Shown: positions 1 through 9,041, counted from the stretch's first letter. The stretch is 32,745 nucleotides of DNA from Priestia flexa NBRC 15715 (GCF_001591565.1 NZ_BCVD01000032.1:1-32745); one strand, 5' to 3'. Program-made: numbers and translations. Notes: a model not told the origin generated them from the letters alone.

Positions 1-19
1 CTTATGTCCCAGCCTCTTC
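1..19 (-). repeat. Edge of dispersed GAGGCTGGGACATAA repeat
   Basis: The minus strand of the first 19 bases reads GAAGAGGCTGGGACATAAG, the same core as the left arm of the MITE-like element at 29181-29372. The remainder would lie outside the window, so only the edge is visible. This core is a widespread intergenic repeat in Bacillaceae genomes (recalled, not searched). Confidence 0.5.
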
Positions 20-111
20 GTTTTGAAGAAGTTCTATTTGTTGCGCACACGTTTAGTATAACGTATTTTCCCTGGTATTGAACATGAAATTTTTGGGCTT
101 TCTTTATTTAT

Positions 112-651
112 TTAAAAGAATACAGACATATATACTTCGTCCACGTATTTCCCATTAATATAAGCTTGTTCTTTCATAACGCCTTCTGTCTTAAAGCCAA
201 CTTTTTCATATAATTTATACGCCACTTCATTTGAAGTAAACACCGTTAGCGACAATTTATGCATGTCGTTTTCTTTGCACCATTTTAGCGTATAGTCCAT
301 TAACTGCTTCCCAATTCCCATACCTTGTACTTTTGAAATTAGCCACGTACGGAAAAGCCCGCTATGACGCTTCATTCGAATTTCACCGCGAAGAACACGT
401 GCAATTCCAACAACTTCTCCTTCGACTTCTGCAACAACATACATATGCCCTTGCTTTGATACACTTTCAATAAACTTCTGTTCTTCTTCAACGGTTTTTG
501 GCGCGTCTTTTTGAATAAACTCCCCCGCTTTAATAATCTCTTCTACAGCTGTTGTAATCTCTCTTGCATCACGGGGCTCTGCTGGACGTATTGTTACTTC
601 ACGTCCATCCTTTGCTACAAATGTTACCGTATCTTTTTCTGCTGTAATCAT
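112..651 (-). CDS. GNAT family N-acetyltransferase
   Basis: A 179-residue protein of the GNAT superfamily, which transfers an acetyl group from acetyl-CoA to an amine; the acceptor cannot be read from the sequence. After an N-terminal strand (VTIRPAEPRDAREI, about residues 18-31), the core shows VVGIARVLRG and then a motif A region in which KVQGMGIGKQLMDYTLKWC (about 108-126) holds the Q-x-x-G-x-G acetyl-CoA loop. The C-terminal part, AYKLYEKVGFKTEGVMKEQAY, is the usual motif B with its KLYEKVGF signature. Length is normal for a single-domain GNAT. The ATG follows GAGGAG at a good distance. It stands alone, with no partner gene beside it in the window, and is probably cytoplasmic. It resembles the RimI/YhhY class, but I would not assign a substrate. 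Confidence 0.85.
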   Translation of the reverse strand: MITAEKDTVTFVAKDGREVTIRPAEPRDAREITTAVEEIIKAGEFIQKDAPKTVEEEQKFIESVSKQGHMYVVAEVEGEVVGIARVLRGEIRMKRHSGLFRTWLISKVQGMGIGKQLMDYTLKWCKENDMHKLSLTVFTSNEVAYKLYEKVGFKTEGVMKEQAYINGKYVDEVYMSVFF

Positions 652-894
652 CTATATCAACTCCTCTAACCATTCAATAATCACTTGTTGTTAGTGTTCG
701 TTTAATTCTCTACTTTATCATTGGAAATGTTTCTTTTTGCATGTTGTCAGGTAAACTGATAACTGCACTTTAGATATACCCAAAGCCTTTATATTTGTAA
801 ACCTTTTTGGGAAAATTTATTTTTGCATATCCTTGTGCACATTGCAAATGGTTTGCATAAAGTAAAATAAATAGCAATATTCAAATTATTCAAT

Positions 895-937
895 AAAAAA
901 GCTCTCAACGCTTGCCTAACACAAGCATTAAGAGCTT
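895..937 (-). terminator. Intrinsic terminator after pbuX
   Basis: Arms at about 899-914 and 922-937 form a long, slightly imperfect stem (AAGCTCT / AGAGCTT outside, GCTTG / CAAGC inside). On the minus strand the stem is followed by TTTTTTATT. It lies just past the pbuX stop codon. Confidence 0.85.
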
Positions 938-944
938 TTTACTT

Positions 945-2255
945 TTATTTTGTTACCATTTCTTTTTGTACAGATGTTTCTGGAGTTCTTACTTTTGAAA
1001 CCGCCAGTACGTTGAATACAATATTTAAAATAATCGCTGTAAAGCTACCTGCTACAATTCCATTTCCAGTTAGGATTTGAATTCCTTCTGGAAGCTGAGC
1101 AAATAAATCTGGTACTACCGTTACGCCAAGCCCCATTCCAATAGAGCATGCGATAATTAACAGATTCTCTTGCTTTTGTAAATCCACTTCGCTTAAAATT
1201 TTAATTCCAGATGAGATAACCATCCCGAACATCGCAACCATTGCCCCCCCTAATACAGGGCTTGGAATCACGGTTGTAATCGCAGCAATTTTGGGAATAA
1301 GCCCCAGAACAATTAGGATACCGCTCGCTGCAAACACTACGCTTTTGGTGCGAACACCCGAAAGCTGAAGCAGCCCTACGTTTTGTGAATACGCCGTATA
1401 GGGAAATGCATTAAACAATCCACCCAGGGTAATAGCTAACCCTTCTGCGCGATATCCACCAGCTAAATCTTTTTCCGTTACTTCTTCTTTACAAATATCA
1501 CTAACTGCAAAATATACACCTGTTGATTCAACAATCCCTACTAATAACACCAAAAACATCGTTAAAATAGCCGTTAAATCAAAGGTTGGCATTCCAAAGT
1601 AAAAGAAGTGTGGAACGTGGACCCAAGCTTCATCACGAACGCCTGAAAAATCTACTTTTCCCATAAATGATGCGGCAATGGTTCCAACGATTAGACCTGC
1701 CAACACAGACACTGATCTCATAAACCCTGTTGTAAAACGATATAATAAAATAATAAGTACTAATACACCAAACCCAAGCGCTAAGTTACTTAAGCTCCCG
1801 AAATCAGCGCTTCCTTCTCCACCAGCCAAGTCTTTCATTGCTACGGGAATAAGCGTAATTCCAATAATCGTCACCACAGACCCGGTGACAAGTGGAGGGA
1901 AAAAGCGAACAAGCTTACCAAGGTATTTTGATAAAATAACAATCATAAGCCCTGCCACAATTATGGAGCCATATATGCTCGATACGCCATATGAACTTCC
2001 GATTTGAATCATTGGACCTACAGCAGTAAACGTACATCCTAGTACAACCGGTAAGCCGATACCAAAGAAACGATTTTTCCACACCTGTAATAGCGTAGCA
2101 ATTCCACACATAAACAAGTCAATTGCGACCAAATAAGTTAGCTGCTGCTGCGTTAATCCAATTGCTCCACCCACAATTAATGGCACAACAATAGCTCCGC
2201 CATACATGGCTAAAACATGCTGTAATCCTAGTGATAGCACTTTTCCATTATTCAT
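945..2255 (-). CDS. pbuX: Xanthine permease PbuX (NCS2 family)
   Basis: An integral membrane proton-symporter that takes up xanthine for salvage. The 436 residues fit the NCS2/NAT family, with about 12-14 hydrophobic segments starting at LGLQHVLAMYGGAIVVPLIV and the family signature QNVGLLQLSGVRT (about residues 290-302). The gene begins one base after the xpt stop codon, with its AAGGAGTG ribosome binding site inside the end of xpt, so the two are translationally close and co-transcribed. The leader upstream of xpt carries a guanine riboswitch and PurR-box-like sites, so expression should fall when guanine is plentiful. The xpt-pbuX arrangement is the one known from B. subtilis, which makes xanthine a more likely substrate than uracil or urate. 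Confidence 0.95.
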   Translation of the reverse strand: MNNGKVLSLGLQHVLAMYGGAIVVPLIVGGAIGLTQQQLTYLVAIDLFMCGIATLLQVWKNRFFGIGLPVVLGCTFTAVGPMIQIGSSYGVSSIYGSIIVAGLMIVILSKYLGKLVRFFPPLVTGSVVTIIGITLIPVAMKDLAGGEGSADFGSLSNLALGFGVLVLIILLYRFTTGFMRSVSVLAGLIVGTIAASFMGKVDFSGVRDEAWVHVPHFFYFGMPTFDLTAILTMFLVLLVGIVESTGVYFAVSDICKEEVTEKDLAGGYRAEGLAITLGGLFNAFPYTAYSQNVGLLQLSGVRTKSVVFAASGILIVLGLIPKIAAITTVIPSPVLGGAMVAMFGMVISSGIKILSEVDLQKQENLLIIACSIGMGLGVTVVPDLFAQLPEGIQILTGNGIVAGSFTAIILNIVFNVLAVSKVRTPETSVQKEMVTK

Positions 2256-2256
2256 C

Positions 2257-2874
<618 letters not shown>

Positions 2875-2880
2875 TCACAA

Positions 2881-2936
2881 TAAAAAGCTCAAAAACATAG
2901 CTACACCCACGTATGAGTAGAGCAATGTTTTTGAGC
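2881..2936 (-). terminator. Riboswitch-controlled terminator of xpt-pbuX
   Basis: Perfect 12-bp arms at 2887-2898 and 2925-2936 (GCTCAAAAACAT / ATGTTTTTGAGC on the minus strand) are followed by TTTTTA. The loop side contains GCTCTACTCATA, which pairs with TATGAGTGAGC at the 3' end of the aptamer apart from one bulged base. That alternative pairing is the antiterminator, so ligand binding should favour this terminator. Confidence 0.93.
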
Positions 2937-2972
2937 TAACCTATAAGACGAAAGCTAAAAGTGTCACCGCTC

Positions 2973-3041
2973 ACTCATAGTCAAACCATTTACGGTGGTT
3001 TGGTAGAAACTTACGAGCCATATTCTCGTCATTATATGAGT
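2973..3041 (-). promoter_or_regulatory. Guanine riboswitch aptamer (purine class)
   Basis: The minus strand folds as the classical purine aptamer. P1 is ACTCATA (3041-3035) with TATGAGT (2979-2973). P2 is ACGAGAATATGGCTCGT and P3 is AAACCACCGTAAATGGTTT, and the conserved joining segment AAGTTTCTACC lies between them. The base before the final P1 strand, in GACTATGAGT, is C, which is the discriminator for guanine/hypoxanthine (U would mean adenine). It sits about 120 bases ahead of xpt, directly before a terminator, so it acts by premature termination. Confidence 0.97.
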
Positions 3042-3060
3042 GCGTTATTGAGTTGTGTTT

Positions 3061-3138
3061 AGTATACCAATATTCTACATGTTTGAAAACCTTTTTATCG
3101 AACATTTTATATTAAAGATTCTAAAAATGTTCGTGAAA
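3061..3138 (-). promoter_or_regulatory. xpt-pbuX promoter with probable PurR boxes
   Basis: On the minus strand TTTTCA (3089-3084), a 17-base spacer and TATACT (3066-3061) form a plausible SigA promoter about 20 bases before the aptamer. Upstream are two inverted CGAAC-centred sequences, at 3094-3106 and 3126-3138. Compared with the Bacillus PurBox consensus they match about 11 and 10 of 13 positions. The gap between them is 19 bases, slightly wider than usual. Dual control of xpt by PurR and guanine is known in B. subtilis; here it is inferred. Confidence 0.6.
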
Positions 3139-3139
3139 A

Positions 3140-3173
3140 CGACAAAAGAAGATAAGGTTATTCTTATCTTCTT
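3140..3173 (-). terminator. Terminator after ypwA
   Basis: Perfect 11-bp arms at 3146-3156 and 3163-3173 (AAGAAGATAAG / CTTATCTTCTT) with a six-base loop. On the minus strand they are followed by TTGTCGTTTT. It separates the carboxypeptidase gene from the purine leader. Confidence 0.8.
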
Positions 3174-3184
3174 CGTCTTTTCTA

Positions 3185-4702
3185 TTAAAGAGAGTATACT
3201 TCCGTGTATTTTTTTTCTAAATAATCAATTAAATAATTGACGTTTAACCCTTCTCCCGTCACGTCATGCAAGATTTCAAGCGGCTTTTTCGTTTTGCCAT
3301 ACTGATGAATATGGTATGTTAACCAATTTGTAATTGCTTTTACGTCACCAATTTCCAACAGCTCATCATAATCTGGTAAGTCTTTTACCATCGCATTTTT
3401 AAACTGAGCTGCGTACATATAACCAAGCGCATAGGAAGGGAAATACCCAAAGCTTCCACCTGCCCAGTGTACATCTTGAAGTACGCCTTCTCCATCATGA
3501 TTTGGGCGAATGCCTAAATACTCTTCATATTTATCATTCCAGATCCCAGGAAGATCCTTCACTTCAATGTCACCATTTATTAATCCTTTTTCAATTTCAT
3601 AGCGAATCATAATGTGAAGTGGGTACGTTAACTCGTCCGCTTCGATACGAATCAATGAGGGCTGTGACTGATTAATTGCCCGATAGAAGTCTTCTAATGA
3701 TACGTTCTCAAACTGACCGCTTGAATAGCGTTTAATCACGTCATAGTTACGCTTCCAAAATGAAAAGTTTTTACCCACAAATTTTTCATAAAAAAGGGAT
3801 TGTGACTCATGAATGCCCATTGATGTGCCTTCACAAAGCACCGTACCAACTAGATCTTCTGAAATATTTTGTTCGTATAGAGCATGACCACATTCGTGAA
3901 TGGTACCAAAGATTGCCGTTCGAAAATCCTTTTCATCATATTTAGTTGTAATTCTTACATCTCCTGGATTTAAGCCTGTTGCAAACGGATGAACCGTTTC
4001 GTCTAAGCGACCAGCTTCAAAATCGTAGCCGAGCTCTTTTAAGATGGCTAAACTAAATTCACGCTGCTTATTTTTTGGAAAAGTTTCAAATAAGAAACCT
4101 GTTTCTGGCTTATTAGGTGAAGCAGCAATCTTTTGTACAAGCGGCACAATTCGATTGCGGAGCTGCCCAAACACATTGTCTAAGATTTCTACCGTCATTC
4201 CAGGTTCAAAAAGATCTAGTAAGCGGTTATATTTATTACCTTCGTATCCCCAGTACTCTACAAATTTTTGGTTGAACGCTACGATTTTCTCTAAATACGG
4301 TTGAAACATCTGAAAATCTGCTTTACCTTTCGCTTCTTCCCACACAGATTCAGCTTTAGAGGTTAAAATAACGTATTCTTTATATTCGTCAGCCGGAATT
4401 TTTTTATTAAGCTCATATTCCTTTTGACATTCTTTTACCGCTTTCTTTGTCGTATGGGATATGTAATTTTGAGCGGTATCAGTAGTCAACTGCTGAATGA
4501 ATGAAGCCATTTCATTAGAAACAGATAGTTTAAACGCTTCAGAGGACAGCATGCCAATTACTTCTGAGCGCTGCTCCACTCCTTTTTTCGGTGCACCTGT
4601 GCGCAAATCCCAGTACATAACACCCATCGCTTCATGATAACTTTTGATTTTCTTCATCAATTCATGAAAATCCCGCTCTACAAGCTGAATATTTTCCTTC
4701 AT
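3185..4702 (-). CDS. ypwA: M32 family metallocarboxypeptidase (Taq type)
   Basis: A cytoplasmic zinc carboxypeptidase that removes C-terminal residues from peptides. The 505 residues match the M32 family (about 500). The zinc motif is TIHECGHALYEQ (about residues 267-278), an HExxH with the family's HECGHALYEQ form. The later HESQSLFYEKFVG supplies the third ligand region (HESxS), and IRPNHDGEGVLQDVHWAGGSFGYFPSYALG is the characteristic M32 stretch. The protein is almost entirely helical and lacks a signal peptide. The start ATG follows AAAGGGGAGG. It is a single gene with its own terminator. The same enzyme lies close to xpt-pbuX in B. subtilis, where it is called YpwA; the physiological role is not known from sequence. 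Confidence 0.93.
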   Translation of the reverse strand: MKENIQLVERDFHELMKKIKSYHEAMGVMYWDLRTGAPKKGVEQRSEVIGMLSSEAFKLSVSNEMASFIQQLTTDTAQNYISHTTKKAVKECQKEYELNKKIPADEYKEYVILTSKAESVWEEAKGKADFQMFQPYLEKIVAFNQKFVEYWGYEGNKYNRLLDLFEPGMTVEILDNVFGQLRNRIVPLVQKIAASPNKPETGFLFETFPKNKQREFSLAILKELGYDFEAGRLDETVHPFATGLNPGDVRITTKYDEKDFRTAIFGTIHECGHALYEQNISEDLVGTVLCEGTSMGIHESQSLFYEKFVGKNFSFWKRNYDVIKRYSSGQFENVSLEDFYRAINQSQPSLIRIEADELTYPLHIMIRYEIEKGLINGDIEVKDLPGIWNDKYEEYLGIRPNHDGEGVLQDVHWAGGSFGYFPSYALGYMYAAQFKNAMVKDLPDYDELLEIGDVKAITNWLTYHIHQYGKTKKPLEILHDVTGEGLNVNYLIDYLEKKYTEVYSL

Positions 4703-4799
4703 AAAAAAACCTCCCCTTTTTACTTACTAGCTTACTATGCACTTATGTCATATAGTAGAGAATCGTTACATTCTCTGCTTTTAGTTTAAAGGTTTTAAA

Positions 4800-4837
4800 C
4801 AAAAAAGGATAGCCGTCTGCATAAGACGAGCTATCCT
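4800..4837 (-). terminator. Terminator after ypvA
   Basis: Arms at 4806-4818 and 4824-4837 (AGGATAGC / GCTATCCT outside, CGTCT / AGACG inside) are followed on the minus strand by TTTTTTG. It lies just past the ypvA stop. Confidence 0.85.
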
Positions 4838-4845
4838 CATATTGT

Positions 4846-6783
4846 TTAAACGCGAGCTTTTATCGCTGTAGGTAAATTCTTTTCAATAATGGCTTGAACC
4901 TTCTCATCCGTATTTTCCGGCATAAAAATAGTAATTAGGCCTTCATCTTCATGCGAACGAATCAATCGTCCCACGCCTTGCTTTAAACGAAGCAGCATGT
5001 AAGGCATATCCGCATCCCAAAATGCATCTGCAACCTGCTTTCGTTTTGCTTCAAAGACCGGATCATTTGGCGGATATGGAAGTGACCATAAAATAACATT
5101 TGAAAGTGATGGACCTGGGATATCAAGACCTTCCCAAAGGTGAACCGCACATAAAATCGTTTCTTCTTCACGTTGAAATTGAGAAACTAGCTTGCTAATT
5201 TCTTGATCTCCTTCAAATAAAAACGTGTATTCACTTAGCTCTTTAGATGCTTCTTTAAATAAAGCTAGCTCTTCACGTGTATTAAATAGTAGCAGGGCTC
5301 GTCCATTTGTTCTTTCAAGCTGTTTCAGCGTATAACCATATTTTTCAGCAAATGCTTCACTGCCAGCTGCTACCATTTTACAGGTAATGTCCATCTTTTC
5401 ATCATAATCAAACGGAGACTCTACTGAAAATGATAAAGGTTTTCCAATCCCTAAACTGTATGCTAAATAATCAAATGATGAATTATCTGAAAGCGTCGCT
5501 GAGGTAAAAATATATGGAATCTTCTTAGAGAATACGCGCTCTTTTAATACATCTTTAACAGCTTGTGGCATAATAACGAGCGTTAGCTGCCAATCTTTTT
5601 CTTCAAGCCAGTAAATTGCATTTTCATTCTCCATAAATAGACGCATTGAATAGTCAATTTGATCTAAATACTCATCGACAATGCGAAGCGTGTATTCATC
5701 TACCGTATAGGTTTCACTTTCAAAAACAAGTTCGTTTCCAATATGCTCCAAAAGACCAAGCAGTTCTTTTCCAACCTTTTGCACACGGCTTGTACGCTCA
5801 ATTTGCTTTCGATTAGATCCAACGATATCTTGACTTGCCTCACTAAGCGCATCAAAAAATAGCGAATAAACATCGATTGTATGCTCAATTTTTAATGCTA
5901 GTTCTTCACGCACATCATTTTCTAATAAACGTGTTAATAAGTTCTCAAGCGTATCTTCTTTAATACGGTACGTCAATGCCTTTTGCGCTGCAAATTCAAG
6001 CAGATGTCCCTCATCAAACACTACGCAGCTACTTTCTGGTAAGAGCGGTAGCTGACCCTCACGTTTACGAGCTTCAACAGTCCAAATATGCTCCATATAA
6101 AAGTCATGAGAGCAAATAATTAAGTCTGTCGCTTTGCGGTAGTGTTCACGTGATAGAGTTAAACCACATCGGTGGCGCTGATCACAAGAAGAACAATCTT
6201 GGAAAGAATCCCAGTTAATCTGCTGCCACTCTTCATCGGTTAGATGTGAATACTCTTTACGATCTCCATAATGATAAAACGACTGCATACCGCTATGATC
6301 ATGTACAAAATCAGGTAATGTTTCGTAAATTTCTTCAATGTTTTCATTATCCGTTCGGCTTGTAACTGCATCTAGTTTCTTTAAGCAAAGGTACTGATCT
6401 TGCGATTTTGCAAGGCGAACATCCATGTTGATATCTAGGATTTTTGATAACTTTGCGATATCTCCCTCAGCCTTTACGAGCTGCTCAATCAATGTTTCAT
6501 CCGCACAGGCAATAATAGCAGGCTTGCCAACATAGCGTGCGTAGCAAATCGCATACAATAGATAAACAATGGTCTTACCCGTACCTACTCCTGCTTCTGC
6601 AAAAATAACGTTTTTTTCTTTAAACGCGCGCTCAATTTGAAAGGCCATAAAGATTTGCTCGTCTCGAAGCTCCAACCCTGCATCCGGAAGGTGATCGTAA
6701 AAAACGTCCCCAATCCATTCATTTAACTTATCAAAAAAATTCTCATCTCGTCCAATTGTAAAAGGCAATCGCTCTCTCATCAT
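4846..6783 (-). CDS. ypvA: DinG/XPD-type ATP-dependent DNA helicase
   Basis: A superfamily 2 helicase of the DinG/YoaA branch, expected to unwind DNA 5' to 3'. The 645 residues begin directly with the helicase core. Walker A is AEAGVGTGKT (about 63-72), the DEAH box is VVFDEGH (about 255-261), and motif VI is KQGVGRLIRS near the C terminus. Four cysteines, C133, C197, C200 and C206 (CSSCDQRHRC), lie where DinG and XPD bind a 4Fe-4S cluster; the C-x63-C-x2-C-x5-C spacing resembles E. coli DinG. Unlike the longer Firmicute DinG, there is no N-terminal exonuclease domain. The start is one of two adjacent ATGs after AAAGGAG. The gene stands alone with its own terminator. The B. subtilis counterpart is YpvA, whose role is poorly defined. 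Confidence 0.9.
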   Translation of the reverse strand: MMRERLPFTIGRDENFFDKLNEWIGDVFYDHLPDAGLELRDEQIFMAFQIERAFKEKNVIFAEAGVGTGKTIVYLLYAICYARYVGKPAIIACADETLIEQLVKAEGDIAKLSKILDINMDVRLAKSQDQYLCLKKLDAVTSRTDNENIEEIYETLPDFVHDHSGMQSFYHYGDRKEYSHLTDEEWQQINWDSFQDCSSCDQRHRCGLTLSREHYRKATDLIICSHDFYMEHIWTVEARKREGQLPLLPESSCVVFDEGHLLEFAAQKALTYRIKEDTLENLLTRLLENDVREELALKIEHTIDVYSLFFDALSEASQDIVGSNRKQIERTSRVQKVGKELLGLLEHIGNELVFESETYTVDEYTLRIVDEYLDQIDYSMRLFMENENAIYWLEEKDWQLTLVIMPQAVKDVLKERVFSKKIPYIFTSATLSDNSSFDYLAYSLGIGKPLSFSVESPFDYDEKMDITCKMVAAGSEAFAEKYGYTLKQLERTNGRALLLFNTREELALFKEASKELSEYTFLFEGDQEISKLVSQFQREEETILCAVHLWEGLDIPGPSLSNVILWSLPYPPNDPVFEAKRKQVADAFWDADMPYMLLRLKQGVGRLIRSHEDEGLITIFMPENTDEKVQAIIEKNLPTAIKARV

Positions 6784-6931
6784 TGATTAATGACTCCTTT
6801 AACTATGTAAATATAAACCTTTCAAAAGGTAAATTCATTTATTTTTTTCTGTAAATAACTAACTGAAGCAAAACTTAATTATCTAGTATTGAGAAAGGAT
6901 TGTCAATATCTATTCTAGTGTCGTAAACAAT

Positions 6932-6954
6932 AAAAAGCTCTGCAAAAGCAGAGC
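6932..6954 (-). terminator. Terminator after the small gene at 6991
   Basis: GCTCTGC (6937-6943) pairs with GCAGAGC (6948-6954) around a four-base loop. On the minus strand the stem is followed by TTTTTATT. Confidence 0.8.
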
Positions 6955-6990
6955 ATAAGGTATTAGTATCATATATAAGAGCTATTCGCA

Positions 6991-7176
6991 TTAAGAAAGT
7001 GGGCGAAAACAAGAGTCCGTGGATGAAATAAAATTTAAAGCAGCCTCATATTCAGCTTTAGCTTGCTCAAACTTATTCAAAAGATCTGGAGAAAGTTCTC
7101 CTCCTTGCTGTATATGCTGATAGCTATTTTCTAACGCTTGACGAATTATTAAGAAATGCTCGTTTGGTCGGACCAT
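6991..7176 (-). CDS. Small hypothetical protein (61 aa)
   Basis: I do not recognise a family. The ATG at 7176 is preceded by AAGGAGAG about nine bases upstream; GTG and TTG codons at 7185 and 7182 are closer to that site and less likely. The product is soluble, acidic to neutral and mostly helical: VRPNEHFLIIRQALENSYQ, then a Gly-Gly break, then FEQAKAEYEAALNFISS. This two-helix pattern is common in small regulatory or spore-associated Bacillus proteins, but no function can be claimed. The gene has its own terminator immediately downstream, which supports it being real. Codon use and ribosome binding site resemble those of its neighbours. Confidence 0.7.
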   Translation of the reverse strand: MVRPNEHFLIIRQALENSYQHIQQGGELSPDLLNKFEQAKAEYEAALNFISSTDSCFRPLS

Positions 7177-7306
7177 TTCCAACACTCTCCTTCTCTCTAT
7201 AAAAATAGTTATAAGCTTATTGTATACAGAAACCGTTTCATTTATTCATAGAAAAAATGTCAGATAGAGATGAACTTTCTTTACTGAATATGACATCTGG
7301 CGCAGT

Positions 7307-7340
7307 AAAATAAAGAAGATCCATCACGGTGATGAATCTT
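7307..7340 (-). terminator. Terminator at the end of the broken membrane gene
   Basis: Arms at 7316-7327 and 7329-7340 (AAGATTCATCAC / GTGATGGATCTT with one mismatch) overlap the last codons of the gene at 7324. On the minus strand they are followed by CTTTATTTT. Confidence 0.65.
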
Positions 7341-7791
7341 CCTTATTAGCTTTTTCAACGATAAAATACTGAAATCCATACATCAGTACATCTTTGAAAA
7401 GAAAAATGCTGAGAAGTTGCGGCTTTTTAATCGTTCCAAATCGAAACATCTTCAGCTTCTTTGTCATAAAACAAAAAGCCAATCGGTAATTAAATTCAAC
7501 AGCATATATAGGCCAAAGCGTCCGTATGTAAGCCTCATAATCCAAAAAGAGCCTGGAATGAAAGGGCCAAAACAAGTGCCATTTCTCCTGTAAGATAGCG
7601 TAAAGGAGGCATTGGAAAGGACCACCATTTGAATTTTTCAGCTACAAAGCTTTCCATAAAAATAAATACGAAAACGAACGCAACTGCATATTTATATCTT
7701 TTAATGTATTTCACACCAAAAAAGGAACTATTAACCAAGATAATACAATCATACTATCAAAGAATATTTTTGCTTCTTTAAATATCTTCAA
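7324..7791 (-). pseudogene. Membrane protein gene broken by three frameshifts
   Basis: Read without correction this stretch gives only short overlapping frames. Restoring one base in each of three places joins them into one 156-residue protein. The places are a T6 run (7718-7723), the GG of TTTTGGCCC (7567-7568) and a T4 run (7468-7471), all on the minus strand. The restored gene starts at TTG 7791, just after GAGGTGGGGCAG, a strong ribosome binding site. The protein has four or five hydrophobic segments with the recognisable order FKWWSFPMPP, LTGEMALVLGPFIPGSFWI, RLTYGRFGLYMLLNLITDW, MTKKLKMFRFGTIKKPQLL and VLMYGFQY. I recall this pattern from small Bacillus integral membrane proteins of unknown role. 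No nonsense codon remains after correction, so the decay is recent or the bases are sequencing errors. A single extra T near 7516-7520 is a simpler but less protein-like alternative for the last two shifts. Confidence 0.7.
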
Positions 7792-7848
7792 CTGCCCCAC
7801 CTCTTTTTGTAGTATGCGCAGAATAATTTGGATTATTGAAGATTGTCC

Positions 7849-7886
7849 ATAAAAAATACACATGCTAAAACTTGAGCATGTGTATT
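7849..7886 (-). terminator. Terminator after the RlmL-like methyltransferase
   Basis: Perfect 12-bp arms at 7855-7866 and 7875-7886 (AATACACATGCT / AGCATGTGTATT) with an eight-base loop, followed on the minus strand by TTTTTATGG. Confidence 0.9.
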
Positions 7887-7895
7887 TTAATTAGA

Positions 7896-9041
7896 TTAAT
7901 TTGTTTTGCGAGGTGGACGTGGTCCCCAATATTGATAATAGTCGGTTTTGATAAATCCGTTAAAGAGTTTACGCTTTTTAGTCGCGGGCTTGCCGTAATA
8001 CTGTTCAAACTGCTCATGGGATGTAAGCATGAAAACAGACCACGTATCAAGCTTAGCAAACGCATCGCCCATTTCTGCATACATTGCTTCAACAGAAGGT
8101 CGATCACTTAAACGCTCTCCATACGGTGGGTTTCCAACAATAATCCCGTATTCCTTTGGAGTCGTGAAGTCACGCACCTGCATTTGCTTAAATTGGATCA
8201 AGTCTCCGAGACCAGCTTCAAATGCGTTTTGCTGCGCTACTTTTATCATACGGTGATCGATATCATGCCCAGCGATATCTAAATCTTGATCATAGTTTGC
8301 TAATTCCTCTGCCTCATCACGTGCTTTATCCCAAATCTCTTGAGACATCCAAGGCCACTCTTCTGAAATAAAGTCACGATTGAAGCCAGGTGCAATATTT
8401 TGACCAATTAGAGCTGCTTCAATCGCAATCGTTCCTGAACCACAAAATGCATCAACAAACGGACGATCAGGATTCCAAGGCGTCAGCATAACCAGTGCTG
8501 CAGCTAACGTTTCTTTTAACGGTGCCTCACCTTGTCCAACGCGGTAACCGCGCTTGTGCAAACCTGCTCCACTCGTATCGATTGTGATTGTTGCAATATC
8601 TTTTAACAGCGCTACTTCAATTTTAAACGTCGCGCCTTTTTCTTCAAGCCAGCCTGTTGTGATATTATGATGCTTTTTCATTTTATCAACAATGGCTTTT
8701 TTCACGATACTTTGGCAATCAGATACGCTAAACAGCTTCGATTTCACTGATTTACCCGACACAGGGAACTGAGCATCTACGGGTAAATAGCGTCCCCAAT
8801 CAAGCGCTTTTGTTTTTTCAAATAATTCATCAAATGTACGCGCTTTAAATTGACCAACTTCAATTTTCACGCGGTCTGCTGTGCGCAGCCATAGATTTGC
8901 TCTCGCAATTGCTAGCTCATCGCCTTCGAAGATTACTTTTCCATTATCTACTTCACATTCATAGCCTAATGCACGAACCTCTTTTGCTACAAGTGATTCA
9001 ATTCCCATTGCAGCGGTTGCAATAATTTTATATTTTGTCAT
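7896..9041 (-). CDS. ypsC: THUMP-domain 23S rRNA guanine-N2 methyltransferase, RlmL N-half type
   Basis: A SAM-dependent class I methyltransferase acting on ribosomal RNA. Residues 1-60 form a ferredoxin-like start and about 60-155 a THUMP RNA-binding domain. The catalytic domain follows: FVDAFCGSGTIAIEAALIG (about 193-211) is the SAM-binding loop and VGNPPYGERL (about 305-314) is the NPPY motif of N-methyltransferases acting on exocyclic amines. The 381-residue length corresponds to the N-terminal half of E. coli RlmL, which makes m2G2445 in 23S rRNA; the target here is inferred from that homology. ATG follows GAGGTTGAAAA. It is a single-gene unit with a strong terminator. The B. subtilis equivalent, YpsC, also lies close to rnpB and gpsB; here malL and the lia operon lie in between. 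Confidence 0.92.
   Translation of the reverse strand: MTKYKIIATAAMGIESLVAKEVRALGYECEVDNGKVIFEGDELAIARANLWLRTADRVKIEVGQFKARTFDELFEKTKALDWGRYLPVDAQFPVSGKSVKSKLFSVSDCQSIVKKAIVDKMKKHHNITTGWLEEKGATFKIEVALLKDIATITIDTSGAGLHKRGYRVGQGEAPLKETLAAALVMLTPWNPDRPFVDAFCGSGTIAIEAALIGQNIAPGFNRDFISEEWPWMSQEIWDKARDEAEELANYDQDLDIAGHDIDHRMIKVAQQNAFEAGLGDLIQFKQMQVRDFTTPKEYGIIVGNPPYGERLSDRPSVEAMYAEMGDAFAKLDTWSVFMLTSHEQFEQYYGKPATKKRKLFNGFIKTDYYQYWGPRPPRKTN

Noticed and set aside
3055-3240. Plus-strand frame of 61 codons over the purine promoter
   Set aside because: It overlaps the xpt promoter, PurR boxes and a terminator, and has no ribosome binding site.
7468-7723. Programmed ribosomal frameshifting as an explanation of the broken membrane gene
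   Set aside because: There is no slippery heptamer with a following pseudoknot, and three separate shifts would be required.
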